The notes below the pieces were generated by a model. It was not told the DNA's origin and made no database searches. It saw only the letters and a list, made by a program, of their open reading frames with translations. A stretch of 64,000 nt of DNA. It comes from an uncultured Eubacteriales bacterium (GTDB lineage Bacteria > Bacillota > Clostridia > Christensenellales > Aristaeellaceae). This document shows positions 17,972-26,295 of this stretch, piece after piece. The first letter of the stretch is position 1; each line of letters opens with the position of its first letter. A program made the translations under genes and the position numbers. The stretch spans positions 62,001 to 126,000 of the forward strand of contig CACWLP010000001.1 of assembly GCA_902761755.1 (NCBI GenBank). The letters run 5' to 3'.

Positions 17972-18010
17972 AAAAAAGCCCGAAAGAGACGCTTCTTTAC
18001 GAAGCGTCTC
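17972..18010 (-). terminator. Terminator after the UspA-like gene
   Basis: GAGACGCTTC pairs with GAAGCGTCTC (17986-18010). On the minus strand the stem is followed by TTTCGGGCTTTTTTA, a usable T-tract, 28 bases after the stop of the UspA-like gene. Confidence 0.7.
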
Positions 18011-18037
18011 CCTCCAGAGCGTGTTTTTTCTTGTTTT

Positions 18038-18394
18038 TCAGGCATTGACGATCTCCGCGCCGTCCCCCAGCAGGAGGCGCACCCGGCCCGCGTTGCCGCT
18101 GCGGTCCGGGCCCAGCACCAGCGTGTCCGCCCCGCATTCCCCGGCGTACCGGGCAATGGCGGCGGGCACGTTTTCTTCATAAAGGACGTTCACCTCCGCG
18201 TCGGCCTCGTGGGCCAGGGAGAACAATTCGTTCAGGATGGCGGCATCCTCCTGGGGCTGGCTTTTCCGGGTGCACACGTGCAGCACCTTCAGCCCCGTGC
18301 CCTTTTCCCCGGCGATCTCCCGTCCCCGGCGGATCAGCCGCGCGCAGTCCTTCTGCGCCGTCACGCATACCAGCACGCACGTTTGCCCGTTCAT
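18038..18394 (-). CDS. Universal stress protein-like protein
   Basis: A 118-residue single-domain alpha/beta protein of the UspA superfamily. It opens with a beta strand (CVLVCVTAQKDCARLIRRG), has LKVLHVCT as strand 2, and ends with CGADTLVLGPDRSG, resembling the adenine-nucleotide loop region; it is closest in style to the Usp domain of KdpD. It is slightly shorter than usual (about 140). GGAGGAG precedes the ATG, which overlaps the upstream gene's stop by four bases (ATGA). It probably acts with the membrane protein encoded upstream; the signal sensed is unknown. Confidence 0.72.
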   Translation of the reverse strand: MNGQTCVLVCVTAQKDCARLIRRGREIAGEKGTGLKVLHVCTRKSQPQEDAAILNELFSLAHEADAEVNVLYEENVPAAIARYAGECGADTLVLGPDRSGNAGRVRLLLGDGAEIVNA

Positions 18395-18867
18395 GACGCT
18401 TTCTCCTCCCGGCTCCAGGCGCCCACGGCCTTATCGTGGGCCGTCACGGTGATGATCTCCCCCGCCTTCCAGTCCGGCCGGGGCAGGTTGGCATCGTAAT
18501 AGAACAGCCGGTCGTCCTCCGGATTGTCGGGATTGCCCACGCTGAGCATCATGGGGTAATACTTCACGCCCTCCCGGGGCACGGCCTTTTCCTCCATTTC
18601 CTTGAAGGCGCCCGTGGTGCTGCGCACCCGGCCGTGGAGAACGTTGTCCAGGTGCCGGCGATAATGCTTCACCGGCAGGACGAACAGCTCCATGCAGAAG
18701 ATGCACACCGCCCCGCACAGGATGGTGGAGGCAATCCCCAGCCAGATGATGCGCCTGACAAAGCAGAAAACCGCCAGCCCCAGCAGCGCCGCGGCGGGCA
18801 GGCACACCGCCGACAGCCTGCTTTTGTACTGGGCGCTGATCGCCTGATAATCCTGTTCCGAATACAA
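18391..18867 (-). CDS. Two-helix membrane protein paired with Usp
   Basis: About 158 residues, function unknown. Two adjacent hydrophobic segments (LSAVCLPAAALLGLAVFCFV and IIWLGIASTILCGAVCIFCM) form a hairpin, followed by a cytoplasmic or extracytoplasmic beta-rich tail containing RLFYYDANLPRPDWKAGEIITV. I place the start at TTG 18867 because GAGAGGA precedes it at a good distance; the frame is open upstream to an ATG at 18912, but that ATG abuts a TATAAT box and has no ribosome site. It is coupled to the downstream UspA-like gene by an ATGA overlap. Confidence 0.6.
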   Translation of the reverse strand: MYSEQDYQAISAQYKSRLSAVCLPAAALLGLAVFCFVRRIIWLGIASTILCGAVCIFCMELFVLPVKHYRRHLDNVLHGRVRSTTGAFKEMEEKAVPREGVKYYPMMLSVGNPDNPEDDRLFYYDANLPRPDWKAGEIITVTAHDKAVGAWSREEKAS

Positions 18868-18912
18868 AATGATCGTTCCTCTCGTTTCAGATGATGGTTC
18901 TCTCCCTTCCAT

Positions 18913-18918
18913 ATTATA
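18913..18918 (-). promoter_or_regulatory. -10 box for the membrane protein/Usp pair
   Basis: A perfect TATAAT on the minus strand, 46 bases upstream of the proposed TTG start. No good -35 is seen at 16-18 bases, so the promoter may need an activator or an alternative sigma factor. Confidence 0.45.
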
Positions 18919-18958
18919 GCGCAGTTTCTTCCAAAAGTACAGCCCCGGCCCGCGGCGG

Positions 18959-20458
18959 TCACAGCAGGATGCAGATCATGCCGCCCTCCCCCTCGTTGAG
19001 CATCCGCGTCAGGGCGGACTGCACCTTCTCCTGGGTGTCCGCCGGCATGCGGCTCAGCTTGCCCGTCACCCCTTCCCGGATCAGATCCTTGAGGGATTTG
19101 CCGAAAAAGTTGGTATCCCACAGGCTCTGAGGATCCTGGCGGTAGGCGTCCGTCAGGGTGCGTACGAATTCCTCGCTCTGCTCCTGGGTGCCCAGCACCG
19201 GGGCAATCTCCGTTTCGATGTCGGAGCGGATCAGGTGCAGCGTGGGCGCGCTGGCCCGCAGCCGCACGCCCCAGCGGCTGCCCTGGCGCATCAGCTCCGG
19301 TTCCTGCAGCTTCACCTCGCTCATGGCGGGGGTCACCAGGCCGTAGCCCGTCTGCTGCACCTCCTTGAGCGCCCCGGCCACCACGTCGTAGGCCCGCTTG
19401 GCGCTCACCAGCTCCTTGAGCATGGACAAAAGCTGGGCGTCCCCGGTGATCTCCTCCCCGCACTGTTCGCTGAGCACCCGGTTGAACAATCCGTCCCGCA
19501 CCGGCAGCTCAAATGCCACGGTGCCTTCCCCCAGATCCGTTTTTTCCATCCGGGGCGGCAGGAAATAGGCCGAATCCGCAAACGCCGCGGCGGCTTTGTC
19601 CCGATCCCGCATCAGGCGCATCTTTTCTCCCAGCGCCCGGACGGTCTCCAGCGCCTGGGCGTTGAGCCAATGGCTTTCCTCCAGCGCGCCCATCCAGGAG
19701 GGCACGGAGAAGCGCACCTCCCGCAGCGGAAATTCCGTCAGCAGCCCGGACAGGAGCCCCTGGATGTCCTCCGGCTGCATGTCCTTGAGGTTCATCGCCA
19801 TCACGGACACGCCGTACTTGTTCTCCAGCCCGTCCCGCAGCGCCTGGCATTCGGCGCTGTCCGCCCGGGCGGAATTGAGCACCACGGCAAAGGGCTTTTT
19901 CAGGGCCTTCAGCTGGCGGATCACCGTTTCCTCCGCCTGCACGTAAGCGGACCTGGGCAGATCGGCCACCGTGCCGTCGCAGGTCACCACCACGCCCACG
20001 GTGGCATGGTCCTCCATCACCTTCCGGGTGCCCAGGGCCGCGGCCTCCTCAAAGGGCATATCCGCATCGGACCAGGGGGTGGATACCATCCGGGCGGCGT
20101 CCCCCTCCTGGGTGCCCAGGGCGCCGGGGATCAGATAGCCCACCGAATCCACCAGCCGCACCCGGGCCGACAGGCCGTCGCCCAGGTCGATCCGGGCCGC
20201 CCCCTCCCCGGGGATGAAGGCGGGCTGGGTGGTGGTGACGGTGCGCCCGGAGCCAGACTGGGGCAGTTCGTCCGTCAGCCTCTCCCGCTTAGCCCCCTTT
20301 TCCATAAAGGGCAGCACCATCTGCTCCATCAGCCCGGCGATCAGGGTGCTCTTCCCGGTGCGCACCGGGCCCACCACGCCGATATACATTTCCCCGCCCG
20401 TTCTTTCCGCAATATCCCGATACACAGGCCCAACCGTCATGGCCGCATCCTGCTCCAT
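18959..20458 (-). CDS. spoIVA: Stage IV sporulation protein A
   Basis: The morphogenetic ATPase that polymerises on the forespore surface as base of the spore coat. The 499 residues match the family length (492 in Bacillus subtilis). Walker A GPVRTGKST lies at 30-38 inside the typical MYIGVVGPVRTGKSTLI; RVRLVDSVGYLIPGA and LNSARADS follow, and the protein ends in the conserved acidic stretch EGEGGMICILL. The GTG 18 bases upstream is rejected because the ribosome site AAGGAGG lies inside that extension, ideally placed for the ATG at 20458. Presence of this gene is the best evidence for endospore formation; expression is expected from sigma-E, though no clear sigma-E box was seen. Confidence 0.95.
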   Translation of the reverse strand: MEQDAAMTVGPVYRDIAERTGGEMYIGVVGPVRTGKSTLIAGLMEQMVLPFMEKGAKRERLTDELPQSGSGRTVTTTQPAFIPGEGAARIDLGDGLSARVRLVDSVGYLIPGALGTQEGDAARMVSTPWSDADMPFEEAAALGTRKVMEDHATVGVVVTCDGTVADLPRSAYVQAEETVIRQLKALKKPFAVVLNSARADSAECQALRDGLENKYGVSVMAMNLKDMQPEDIQGLLSGLLTEFPLREVRFSVPSWMGALEESHWLNAQALETVRALGEKMRLMRDRDKAAAAFADSAYFLPPRMEKTDLGEGTVAFELPVRDGLFNRVLSEQCGEEITGDAQLLSMLKELVSAKRAYDVVAGALKEVQQTGYGLVTPAMSEVKLQEPELMRQGSRWGVRLRASAPTLHLIRSDIETEIAPVLGTQEQSEEFVRTLTDAYRQDPQSLWDTNFFGKSLKDLIREGVTGKLSRMPADTQEKVQSALTRMLNEGEGGMICILL

Positions 20459-20531
20459 CCCATCCGCCTCCTTCACGCGTCCTCTTCACGCTATTCCTAT
20501 GCCTTCCCCGGCGCCGGTATGCCTTCCCGTC

Positions 20532-20561
20532 TTGCGCCCCGGCCTGCGCGCGTGATATAAT
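20532..20561 (+). promoter_or_regulatory. Extended -10 promoter for the hydratase subunit
   Basis: TTGCGC (20532-20537), 18 bases, then TGATATAAT with a perfect TATAAT at 20556-20561 and the TG extension. It is placed 30 bases before the start at 20592. Confidence 0.7.
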
Positions 20562-20591
20562 AGGATGTAATTTCTGCTTACGGAGGACGCC

Positions 20592-21152
20592 ATGGCTCAC
20601 TACGCGCTGACCCTTCCCCTGTCCGCCGCCGACGCCGGGATGCTGCGGGCGGGAGACACCGTTGTATTGACAGGCCCCCTGCTCACTGGGCGCGACGCAG
20701 CCCACAAGCGCCTGGACGCGCTGCTGAACGAAGGAAAGGAACTGCCGGTGGACCTTCGGGGCGAAACGATCTATTACGTCGGCCCCGCCCCGGCCTCTCC
20801 GGGCCACGCCTGCGGCGCCGCCGGGCCTACCAGCAGCTACCGCATGGACGCTTACACCCCGCGCCTTCTGCGCCTGGGCCTGCGCTGCATGATCGGCAAG
20901 GGAAAGCGCAGCGAGGCGGTGCGCGCCGCCATGCGGGAATGCGGCGCGGTGTACCTGGGCACGGTGGGCGGCGCGGCGGCGCTGATCGCCCGGAGCATCG
21001 AAAAAACCGAAACGGTCTGCTATCCGGACCTGGGCACCGAAGCCATCCACCGCTTTTACGTGCGGGATTTCCCCGCCGTGGTGCTCATGGACAGCGTGGG
21101 CGGCAATCTGTATGAGACCGGGCCGGCGCAGTACCGGCAGGAGGACGCATGA
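20592..21152 (+). CDS. Fumarate hydratase class I beta-type subunit
   Basis: A 186-residue protein of the FumA C-terminal/TtdB beta family: TGPLLTGRDAAHKRL, the Pro/Gly-rich YYVGPAP, GPTSSYRMD, MIGKGKRSEAV and YLGTVGGAAAL appear in family order. Together with an iron-sulfur alpha subunit such proteins hydrate fumarate or dehydrate L-tartrate. The alpha gene normally lies immediately upstream, but here the upstream gene is the divergent spoIVA and no alpha-subunit gene exists in the window. CGGAGG precedes the ATG. It overlaps the histidine phosphatase gene by four bases. Confidence 0.88.
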   Translation: MAHYALTLPLSAADAGMLRAGDTVVLTGPLLTGRDAAHKRLDALLNEGKELPVDLRGETIYYVGPAPASPGHACGAAGPTSSYRMDAYTPRLLRLGLRCMIGKGKRSEAVRAAMRECGAVYLGTVGGAAALIARSIEKTETVCYPDLGTEAIHRFYVRDFPAVVLMDSVGGNLYETGPAQYRQEDA

Positions 21153-21874
21153 GGCTCATTCTTGTCCGCCACGGCGAGCCGGATTACCAGCGCGACTGCC
21201 TGACGCCCCTGGGCCGCAGGCAGGCCCTTGCCGCGGCCGAACGGCTACGGCACGAGGGCATCTCCGCCGTGTATTCCTCCCCCCTGGGCCGCGCCCTGGA
21301 AACGGCGCAGTATACCGCCGGCGCCCTGGGCCTGCCGGTGGAAACGCTGCCTTTCATGCGCGAGCTGCATTGGGGCGGCATTGACGGAGCGCCCCTTCCC
21401 TTTAACGGCCATCCCTGGGACGCGGCGGACGAAATGGCCCGCGCGGGCTGGGACATGACCCGGACGGACTGGGCGGATCATCCGCTTTTCGCCCGCAACC
21501 TTGTCACCGCGGAGGCCGCCCATGTGGGCGAAAAAACGGACGAATGGCTGCGCATCCTGGGCTATGCCCGGGAAGGGACGGCCTACCGCTGCCTGCGGGA
21601 AAGCGACGGGCAGCGCACCGCAGCGCTGTTCTGCCACGGCGGCTCCTCCACCGCGATGCTGGCCCGGGTCTTTTCCCTGCCCTTCCCCTATCTGTGCGCC
21701 ACGGTGCACCTGGATTTTACGGGCATTTTCATCATCCGCTTTTCCCGCCGCGAAGGCGGCGTTTCCCTGCCTGTTGCGGAGCTGTGCGGCGACGACCGCC
21801 ACATCCGCGGCCTGGATGCGCCGGAAGAGGCGGGCTGTACAGACGGGGCATCCCGTGATATAATGGATTGTTGA
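21149..21874 (+). CDS. Histidine phosphatase family protein
   Basis: A 241-residue phosphatase/mutase-fold protein. The phosphoacceptor motif is LVRHGEP (residues 5-11, catalytic His 8); SSPLGRALETAQYTA supplies the second Arg, the acid region is MRELHWGGIDG, and the second catalytic His is in LFCHGGS. These are all residues needed for phosphoryl transfer. The substrate could be a sugar phosphate, alpha-ribazole phosphate or other small phosphoester; context does not decide. The start ATGA overlap with the hydratase gene implies co-translation. Confidence 0.85.
   Translation: MRLILVRHGEPDYQRDCLTPLGRRQALAAAERLRHEGISAVYSSPLGRALETAQYTAGALGLPVETLPFMRELHWGGIDGAPLPFNGHPWDAADEMARAGWDMTRTDWADHPLFARNLVTAEAAHVGEKTDEWLRILGYAREGTAYRCLRESDGQRTAALFCHGGSSTAMLARVFSLPFPYLCATVHLDFTGIFIIRFSRREGGVSLPVAELCGDDRHIRGLDAPEEAGCTDGASRDIMDC
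21836..21864 (+). promoter_or_regulatory. Extended -10 promoter for dacF-like gene
   Basis: TGTACA (21836-21841), 17 bases, TATAAT (21859-21864) with a TG two bases before it. It lies within the last codons of the phosphatase gene, 39 bases before the start at 21903. Confidence 0.65.
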
Positions 21875-21902
21875 TTTCTTACTGATCGCAGGAGGACGGA
21901 AC

Positions 21903-23330
21903 ATGCGCGGAACGGGCAAACGGATCCTGGGGCTGCTGGCGGCGGTCCTTGTTTTCCTGTCCCTTGCGCCCCGGGCCTTCGCGGACGATTACGATCCCCA
22001 GTATCCGGAGCTCCTGTCCGAGGGCCATCTTTCCGCGGTTTCGGCCATCCTGATCGAAGCGGACAGCGGGGAAGTGATCTTTGAAAAGAACGCCGACCAA
22101 AGGATGTACCCCGCCTCCACCACCAAGATCCTCACCGTCTGGCTGGCCCTCACCAACGACCAGGTCGGCCTGGAGGAGAAAATCACCGTCAGCGAAAACG
22201 CGGTGAACCTGGCGGCGGACGAATCCTCCGCCAAGCTCAAGGCGGGAGAGGAGCTGCGGCTCATCGACCTGTGCTACGCCGCCATGCTTCCCTCCGGCAA
22301 CGACGCCGCCACCGCCATCGCCGAGGGGCTGGCGGGCAGCATATGGAATTTTGCCGCCATCATGAACCAGGCCGCCTATGCCCTGGGCTGCCAAAACACC
22401 CAGTTCGTCAACGCCAACGGCCTGCACGACGAAAACCACTTCACCACCGCCCGGGACATGGCCATCCTGGCCCGCGTCGCCATGCAGAACGAAACCTTCC
22501 GCCAGATCGCGCTGGCGTCGGAATACACCCTGCCCCGGGATAATATTTACCGCTCCCGCACCATCAAGAACCTCAATTATTTCGTGGCGAAAACGGAAGG
22601 CCGGGAAAGCCGCTACTATCCCTACTCCACCGGCATCAAAACGGGCACCACCAGCGCGGCGGGCAACTGCCTGGTGGCCAGCGCCAGCAAGGACGGGGTG
22701 AACCTGATCTCCGTGGTGTTCGGCTCCGCCTCCGACGAATCCCGCTATACCGACACCGTCCGCCTGATGGACTACGGCTTCGCTCAGTATCTGAGCACCA
22801 GCATCGCGGAGATCTACAACGAGAACCCCCGGGTGGTGGAGGTGCGCAATTTCGCCCTGGATGATCCCAAGGTGGGCAAGCTGAAGCTGGAGCTCCGGAT
22901 GGTGTCCACCGACGCGTCCGACCTGATCGTCACCACCAGGCAGCAGATGGATTACTGGGTGCAGAATTTTTCCTCCATCACCGTCACGGATTTCACCCGG
23001 GACCTGCGCGCCCCCATCGAGGAGGGCGAGGTGATGGGCACGCTGACCTACTATCCCGAAATCGGCAATCCCGTGGTGTACGAATTGCTGGCGAGCCGGT
23101 CCATTGCCGCCCGGGAGCAGATCGCCCCCACGTCGGAGGAGATCATCGCCGCTGCCATGGAGGACCCCAATCCCTTCCCGCGGATCACGGTGGAATTGGT
23201 GGTGCTGTATGGGGTGCTGCCCGTGCTGGGCATTTTCCTGCTGATCCGCCTGATCCGCTTCCTGATCAAAATTATCCGCAAGCGCATTCGGGTGAAGGTG
23301 TTCAAACCAACAAGCCGCTATTTCCGATAA
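21903..23330 (+). CDS. dacF: D-alanyl-D-alanine carboxypeptidase (peptidase S11)
   Basis: A penicillin-binding protein that trims the terminal D-Ala of peptidoglycan stem peptides. The 475 residues have a signal peptide (1-27), the SxxK motif STTK (72-75), SGN (131-133) and KTG (246-248), all active-site elements of family S11. A PBP5-like C-terminal beta domain and a terminal membrane helix (about 430-452) with a basic tail follow, so the enzyme is anchored outside. AGGAGG precedes the ATG. DacF-type enzymes often act in spore cortex synthesis, which suits the nearby spoIVA, but vegetative roles are possible; the symbol is a best fit. Confidence 0.88.
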   Translation: MRGTGKRILGLLAAVLVFLSLAPRAFADDYDPQYPELLSEGHLSAVSAILIEADSGEVIFEKNADQRMYPASTTKILTVWLALTNDQVGLEEKITVSENAVNLAADESSAKLKAGEELRLIDLCYAAMLPSGNDAATAIAEGLAGSIWNFAAIMNQAAYALGCQNTQFVNANGLHDENHFTTARDMAILARVAMQNETFRQIALASEYTLPRDNIYRSRTIKNLNYFVAKTEGRESRYYPYSTGIKTGTTSAAGNCLVASASKDGVNLISVVFGSASDESRYTDTVRLMDYGFAQYLSTSIAEIYNENPRVVEVRNFALDDPKVGKLKLELRMVSTDASDLIVTTRQQMDYWVQNFSSITVTDFTRDLRAPIEEGEVMGTLTYYPEIGNPVVYELLASRSIAAREQIAPTSEEIIAAAMEDPNPFPRITVELVVLYGVLPVLGIFLLIRLIRFLIKIIRKRIRVKVFKPTSRYFR

Positions 23331-23332
23331 GC

Positions 23333-23358
23333 AAAAAGGCCGGATGTCCGGCCTTTTT
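23333..23358. terminator. Bidirectional terminator between convergent genes
   Basis: AAAAAGGCCGGA pairs with TCCGGCCTTTTT, a strong GC stem with T-runs on both strands, directly between the dacF-like gene and the metal-binding lipoprotein gene. Confidence 0.88.
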
Positions 23359-23371
23359 TATTTTGCGTGAT

Positions 23372-24280
23372 TCAGTCGCCCAGCGCTTCCTGCAATACCC
23401 GCAGGTTCTTCCGCAGCGTATCCTCATAAGCGGTCAGGGCGCCGTCCCCCGTCACCAGGGGATCCAGTTCATACACCCGCGCGCCGGTTTCCTGGGCCAC
23501 GGCCTGGAGGGCGGCGCTTTCATACTGGGGCTCGGAGAACAGGGGCGGATTGCCCGCCGCCTTCACCTTCTCCACCACCTCCGCCAGCATCCGGGGGGAC
23601 AGGGGCTCATCCGGCTCCAGGGCCACCACGGCGGCCACCTGCAGCCCGTAGGCCTCCGCAAAATACGGGAACGCCTCGTGGAAGGTAACGATGGTTTTGC
23701 GGGGCAGCGCCCCGATGGCGGCGGAAAGCTCCGCGTCCAGATCGGATAGCCGTTTCGTGTACGCCGCTGCGTTGCGGTCGATCTGCTCCTGCTTTTCCGG
23801 CAGCATCTGCCCCATGGCGGCGCGGATGTTTTCCACCATGATCACCGCGTTCCTGGGCGACAGCCAGATGTGGGCGTTGTATTCCCCGTGATCGTGGTCT
23901 TCGTGTTCCCCGTGCTCCTCTTCCTCCCGGAGCAGGGCCACGCCCCTGGAGCAGTCCACCAGCATCAGGTCCGGGTACTGCTCCTTCACGTCGCCCAGAA
24001 AGCTCTCCATCCCCGCGCCGTTGCACAGCAGCGCTTTGGCGGCGGAGAGGGCTTTGATGTCCCTGGTCAGCAGCTGATAATCGTGCAGGCAGCCGGTGGA
24101 GGGCGGGGTCATGGAGATCAGCTCCACGCCTTCCACGCCCTCCAGCACGTTTTCCGCCAGCACGTAAACGGGGTAAAACGTGGCCATGACCGTGACCGCG
24201 GATGATTCTTCCTGTTTGTTCCCGCAGCCCGCCAGGGGCAGCAGGCATAAAATCAGCAGCAGCGACAGCGCTTTTTTCAT
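23372..24280 (-). CDS. Zinc/manganese ABC transporter binding lipoprotein
   Basis: A 302-residue lipoprotein of the cluster A-I metal-binding family (ZnuA/AdcA type). The lipobox is LAGC (Cys 19). It has ATFYPVYVLAENV, the His-rich loop EEEEHGEHEDHDHGEYNAHIW near residues 120-140, IVTFHEAF and the last ligand region PLFSEPQYES. The acidic/His loop favours zinc. No permease or ATPase gene (znuB, znuC) is adjacent, so it depends on a transporter elsewhere. The start is the ATG at 24280 with AAAGGA at good spacing rather than one 15 bases upstream. It follows prfC with an overlap or minimal gap. Confidence 0.88.
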   Translation of the reverse strand: MKKALSLLLILCLLPLAGCGNKQEESSAVTVMATFYPVYVLAENVLEGVEGVELISMTPPSTGCLHDYQLLTRDIKALSAAKALLCNGAGMESFLGDVKEQYPDLMLVDCSRGVALLREEEEHGEHEDHDHGEYNAHIWLSPRNAVIMVENIRAAMGQMLPEKQEQIDRNAAAYTKRLSDLDAELSAAIGALPRKTIVTFHEAFPYFAEAYGLQVAAVVALEPDEPLSPRMLAEVVEKVKAAGNPPLFSEPQYESAALQAVAQETGARVYELDPLVTGDGALTAYEDTLRKNLRVLQEALGD

Positions 24281-24291
24281 GGGATGTCCTT

Positions 24292-25890
24292 TCATTTTTC
24301 CTTGGCCCTGGGCGCGATTTCCGCCAGGGTCAGGCCCTTGTTCTTCTCCCCGGCCAGGCGGATGCTCCAGTCGTTTTCAAAGAACAATACCGGATTGTCG
24401 TTCACGTCGAAGCCCCGGGCGGTGGTGGAGGTCAAAAGCAGCTCGTCCGCGGGGACGGGGCTTTCCGTGATCCAGCGCACGAAGCGGTAGCCCAGGCGGT
24501 CCATCACCAGGTCCACGCCGTATTCGCTCTTGAGCCGGTATGTGAGCACGTCGAACTGCAATTCGCCCACCACGCCCACGATGAATTCCTCCAGCCCCGT
24601 TTCGTTGCGCCGGAAGGTCTGGATGGCGCCCTCCTCGGAAAGCTGGTTGACGCCCTTGACGAACTGCTTGCGCTTCATGGAATCCAGCGGCCGCACCCGA
24701 GCGAAGCGCTCCGGGGCGAAGACGGGGATCTTTTCAAACCGGATCTTCCTCCCTGTGCACAGGGTGTCCCCCAGGCGGTACACGCCGGGATCGAACAGGC
24801 CGATGATGTCCCCGGGATAGGCGTCCTCGATGCCCTCGCGCTCGTCGGCCATGAATTGCTGGGGCTGCTTCACCTGCATTTCCTTATTGGTGCCGGAATG
24901 CCACACGGTCATGCCCTTGTGGAACACGCCGCTCACCACCCGCAGGAAAGCCAGCCGGTCCCGGTGGGCGGGGTTCATGTTGGCCTGGATCTTGAAAATA
25001 AAGCCGGAGAAGTTTTCGTCCTCAGGCTGGATCCAGCCCTGGTCGCTCTCCCGGGGCAGCGGCCGCTCGGTATAGCGCAGGAAACGGTACAGGAAGGGCT
25101 CCACGCCGAAATTGGTGACGGCGGAGCCGAAAAACATGGGGGTCAGCGCGCCTTTCCGCACGGCCTCCAGGTCGAAGGCGTCCCCCGCCTCGTCCAACAG
25201 CTCGATCTCCTCCGAGAGCCGGGTGCGGTAATGCTTGTCCAGGGCCGTTTCAAAGGCGGGATCGTCCACGGAAATCACGGTTTTGCCCGCCTTCGTTTTG
25301 CCGTGGTCGCCCCCGAAATAGAGCTCCACCGTTTTTTCGTCCCGGTGGTACACGCCCTGGAAATCCCCGTCCACGCCGATGGGCCAGTTGATGGGGCAGG
25401 CCCGCACGCCCAGCACCTGTTCGATCTCCTCCATCAGGGCGAAGGGGTCCTTCGCCGCCCGGTCCATCTTGTTCACGAACGTGAAGATCGGAATGCCCCG
25501 CATACGGCACACCTTGAACAGCTTCACCGTCTGCTCCTCCACGCCCTTCGCCGCGTCGATGAGCATCACGGCGCTGTCCGCCGCCACCAGCACGCGGTAC
25601 GTGTCCTCGGAAAAGTCCTGGTGGCCCGGGGTATCCAGAATATTGATGTGATAGCCGTCGAAATCAAACTGCATGGCACTGCTGGTGACGGAAATGCCGC
25701 GCTGCTTTTCGATCTCCATCCAGTCCGAGGTGGCGTGGCGTTCGGCCCGGCGGGCCTTCACGCTGCCCGCCTGGCGGATGGCGCCGCCGTACAGCAGCAG
25801 TTTTTCGGTCAGGGTGGTTTTCCCGGCGTCCGGGTGGCTGATGATGGCAAAGGTGCGCCGGCAGGCCACCTCTTTCGCTAAATCAGGCAT
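24292..25890 (-). CDS. prfC: Peptide chain release factor 3
   Basis: A translational GTPase that removes RF1/RF2 from the ribosome after termination. The 532 residues match family length. G1 is SHPDAGKT (18-25), G3 DTPGHQD (86-92) and G4 NKMD (140-143). SDWMEIEKQRGISVTSS is the switch I region, and RACPINWPIGVDGDFQGVYH is typical of RF3 and not of EF-G. GGAGGAGG-like sequence precedes the ATG. It has its own promoter at 26002-26030 and a leader of about 100 bases. Confidence 0.96.
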   Translation of the reverse strand: MPDLAKEVACRRTFAIISHPDAGKTTLTEKLLLYGGAIRQAGSVKARRAERHATSDWMEIEKQRGISVTSSAMQFDFDGYHINILDTPGHQDFSEDTYRVLVAADSAVMLIDAAKGVEEQTVKLFKVCRMRGIPIFTFVNKMDRAAKDPFALMEEIEQVLGVRACPINWPIGVDGDFQGVYHRDEKTVELYFGGDHGKTKAGKTVISVDDPAFETALDKHYRTRLSEEIELLDEAGDAFDLEAVRKGALTPMFFGSAVTNFGVEPFLYRFLRYTERPLPRESDQGWIQPEDENFSGFIFKIQANMNPAHRDRLAFLRVVSGVFHKGMTVWHSGTNKEMQVKQPQQFMADEREGIEDAYPGDIIGLFDPGVYRLGDTLCTGRKIRFEKIPVFAPERFARVRPLDSMKRKQFVKGVNQLSEEGAIQTFRRNETGLEEFIVGVVGELQFDVLTYRLKSEYGVDLVMDRLGYRFVRWITESPVPADELLLTSTTARGFDVNDNPVLFFENDWSIRLAGEKNKGLTLAEIAPRAKEK

Positions 25891-26001
25891 AAATGATCCT
25901 CCTCCAAGAATTTCTTTTCAAAAACTCCCGGACGGTTTCAGGGGGGACAGCGCATCCTCTTTTTTCCTCCTTTTTGCGCGCACGCAGGCGCAGCATCTTA
26001 T

Positions 26002-26030
26002 TATATAGCGTGATCCGCGCCGCTTGTCAA
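26002..26030 (-). promoter_or_regulatory. Sigma-A promoter for prfC
   Basis: On the minus strand TTGACA (26030-26025), 17 bases, TATATA (26007-26002), overlapping TATAAT two bases further on. In the 405-base gap 25891-26295 I see this promoter, the divergent one at 26176-26204, and otherwise only untranslated leader. Confidence 0.75.
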
Positions 26031-26175
26031 TCATTTTCCTTCTCTTCCCGCGGCCGGAAAACGGCGGCTTCCGGCACGCTGCCCGGGTTCATATGTGGCA
26101 AACGGGCGGCGTTCATCCGTATTATCCATGGCCGGCCTGCAGTAAACGAAAAAAAAGATTTTTTATAAATAATCG

Positions 26176-26204
26176 TTGACAAATCATGCAAAAAAGAATA
26201 CAAT
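26176..26204 (+). promoter_or_regulatory. Strong sigma-A promoter for small helical protein
   Basis: Perfect TTGACA (26176-26181), 17 bases, TACAAT (26199-26204). The leader of about 85 bases before the ATG includes an A-rich stretch and AAAAAGGAG. This is one of the strongest promoters in the window. Confidence 0.85.
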
Positions 26205-26295
26205 AACACCGTTTGAATCCCGCTTGAAGCGCATCTCCGTCTTGAGCGGCGCTTTCAAACGGAGAAAAAAACATCAAAAAGGAGTGTCTCAAACC

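Noticed and set aside
20459..20591. Sigma-E promoter for spoIVA.
   Set aside because: Two AAGGCATA stretches on the minus strand hint at one, but neither spacing nor the -10 matches the CATACAAT consensus well enough.
25891..26295. Riboswitch or leader gene in the 405-base gap before the small helical protein.
   Set aside because: Promoters in both directions explain the conserved-looking parts; no known aptamer core or multi-stem structure was recognised.
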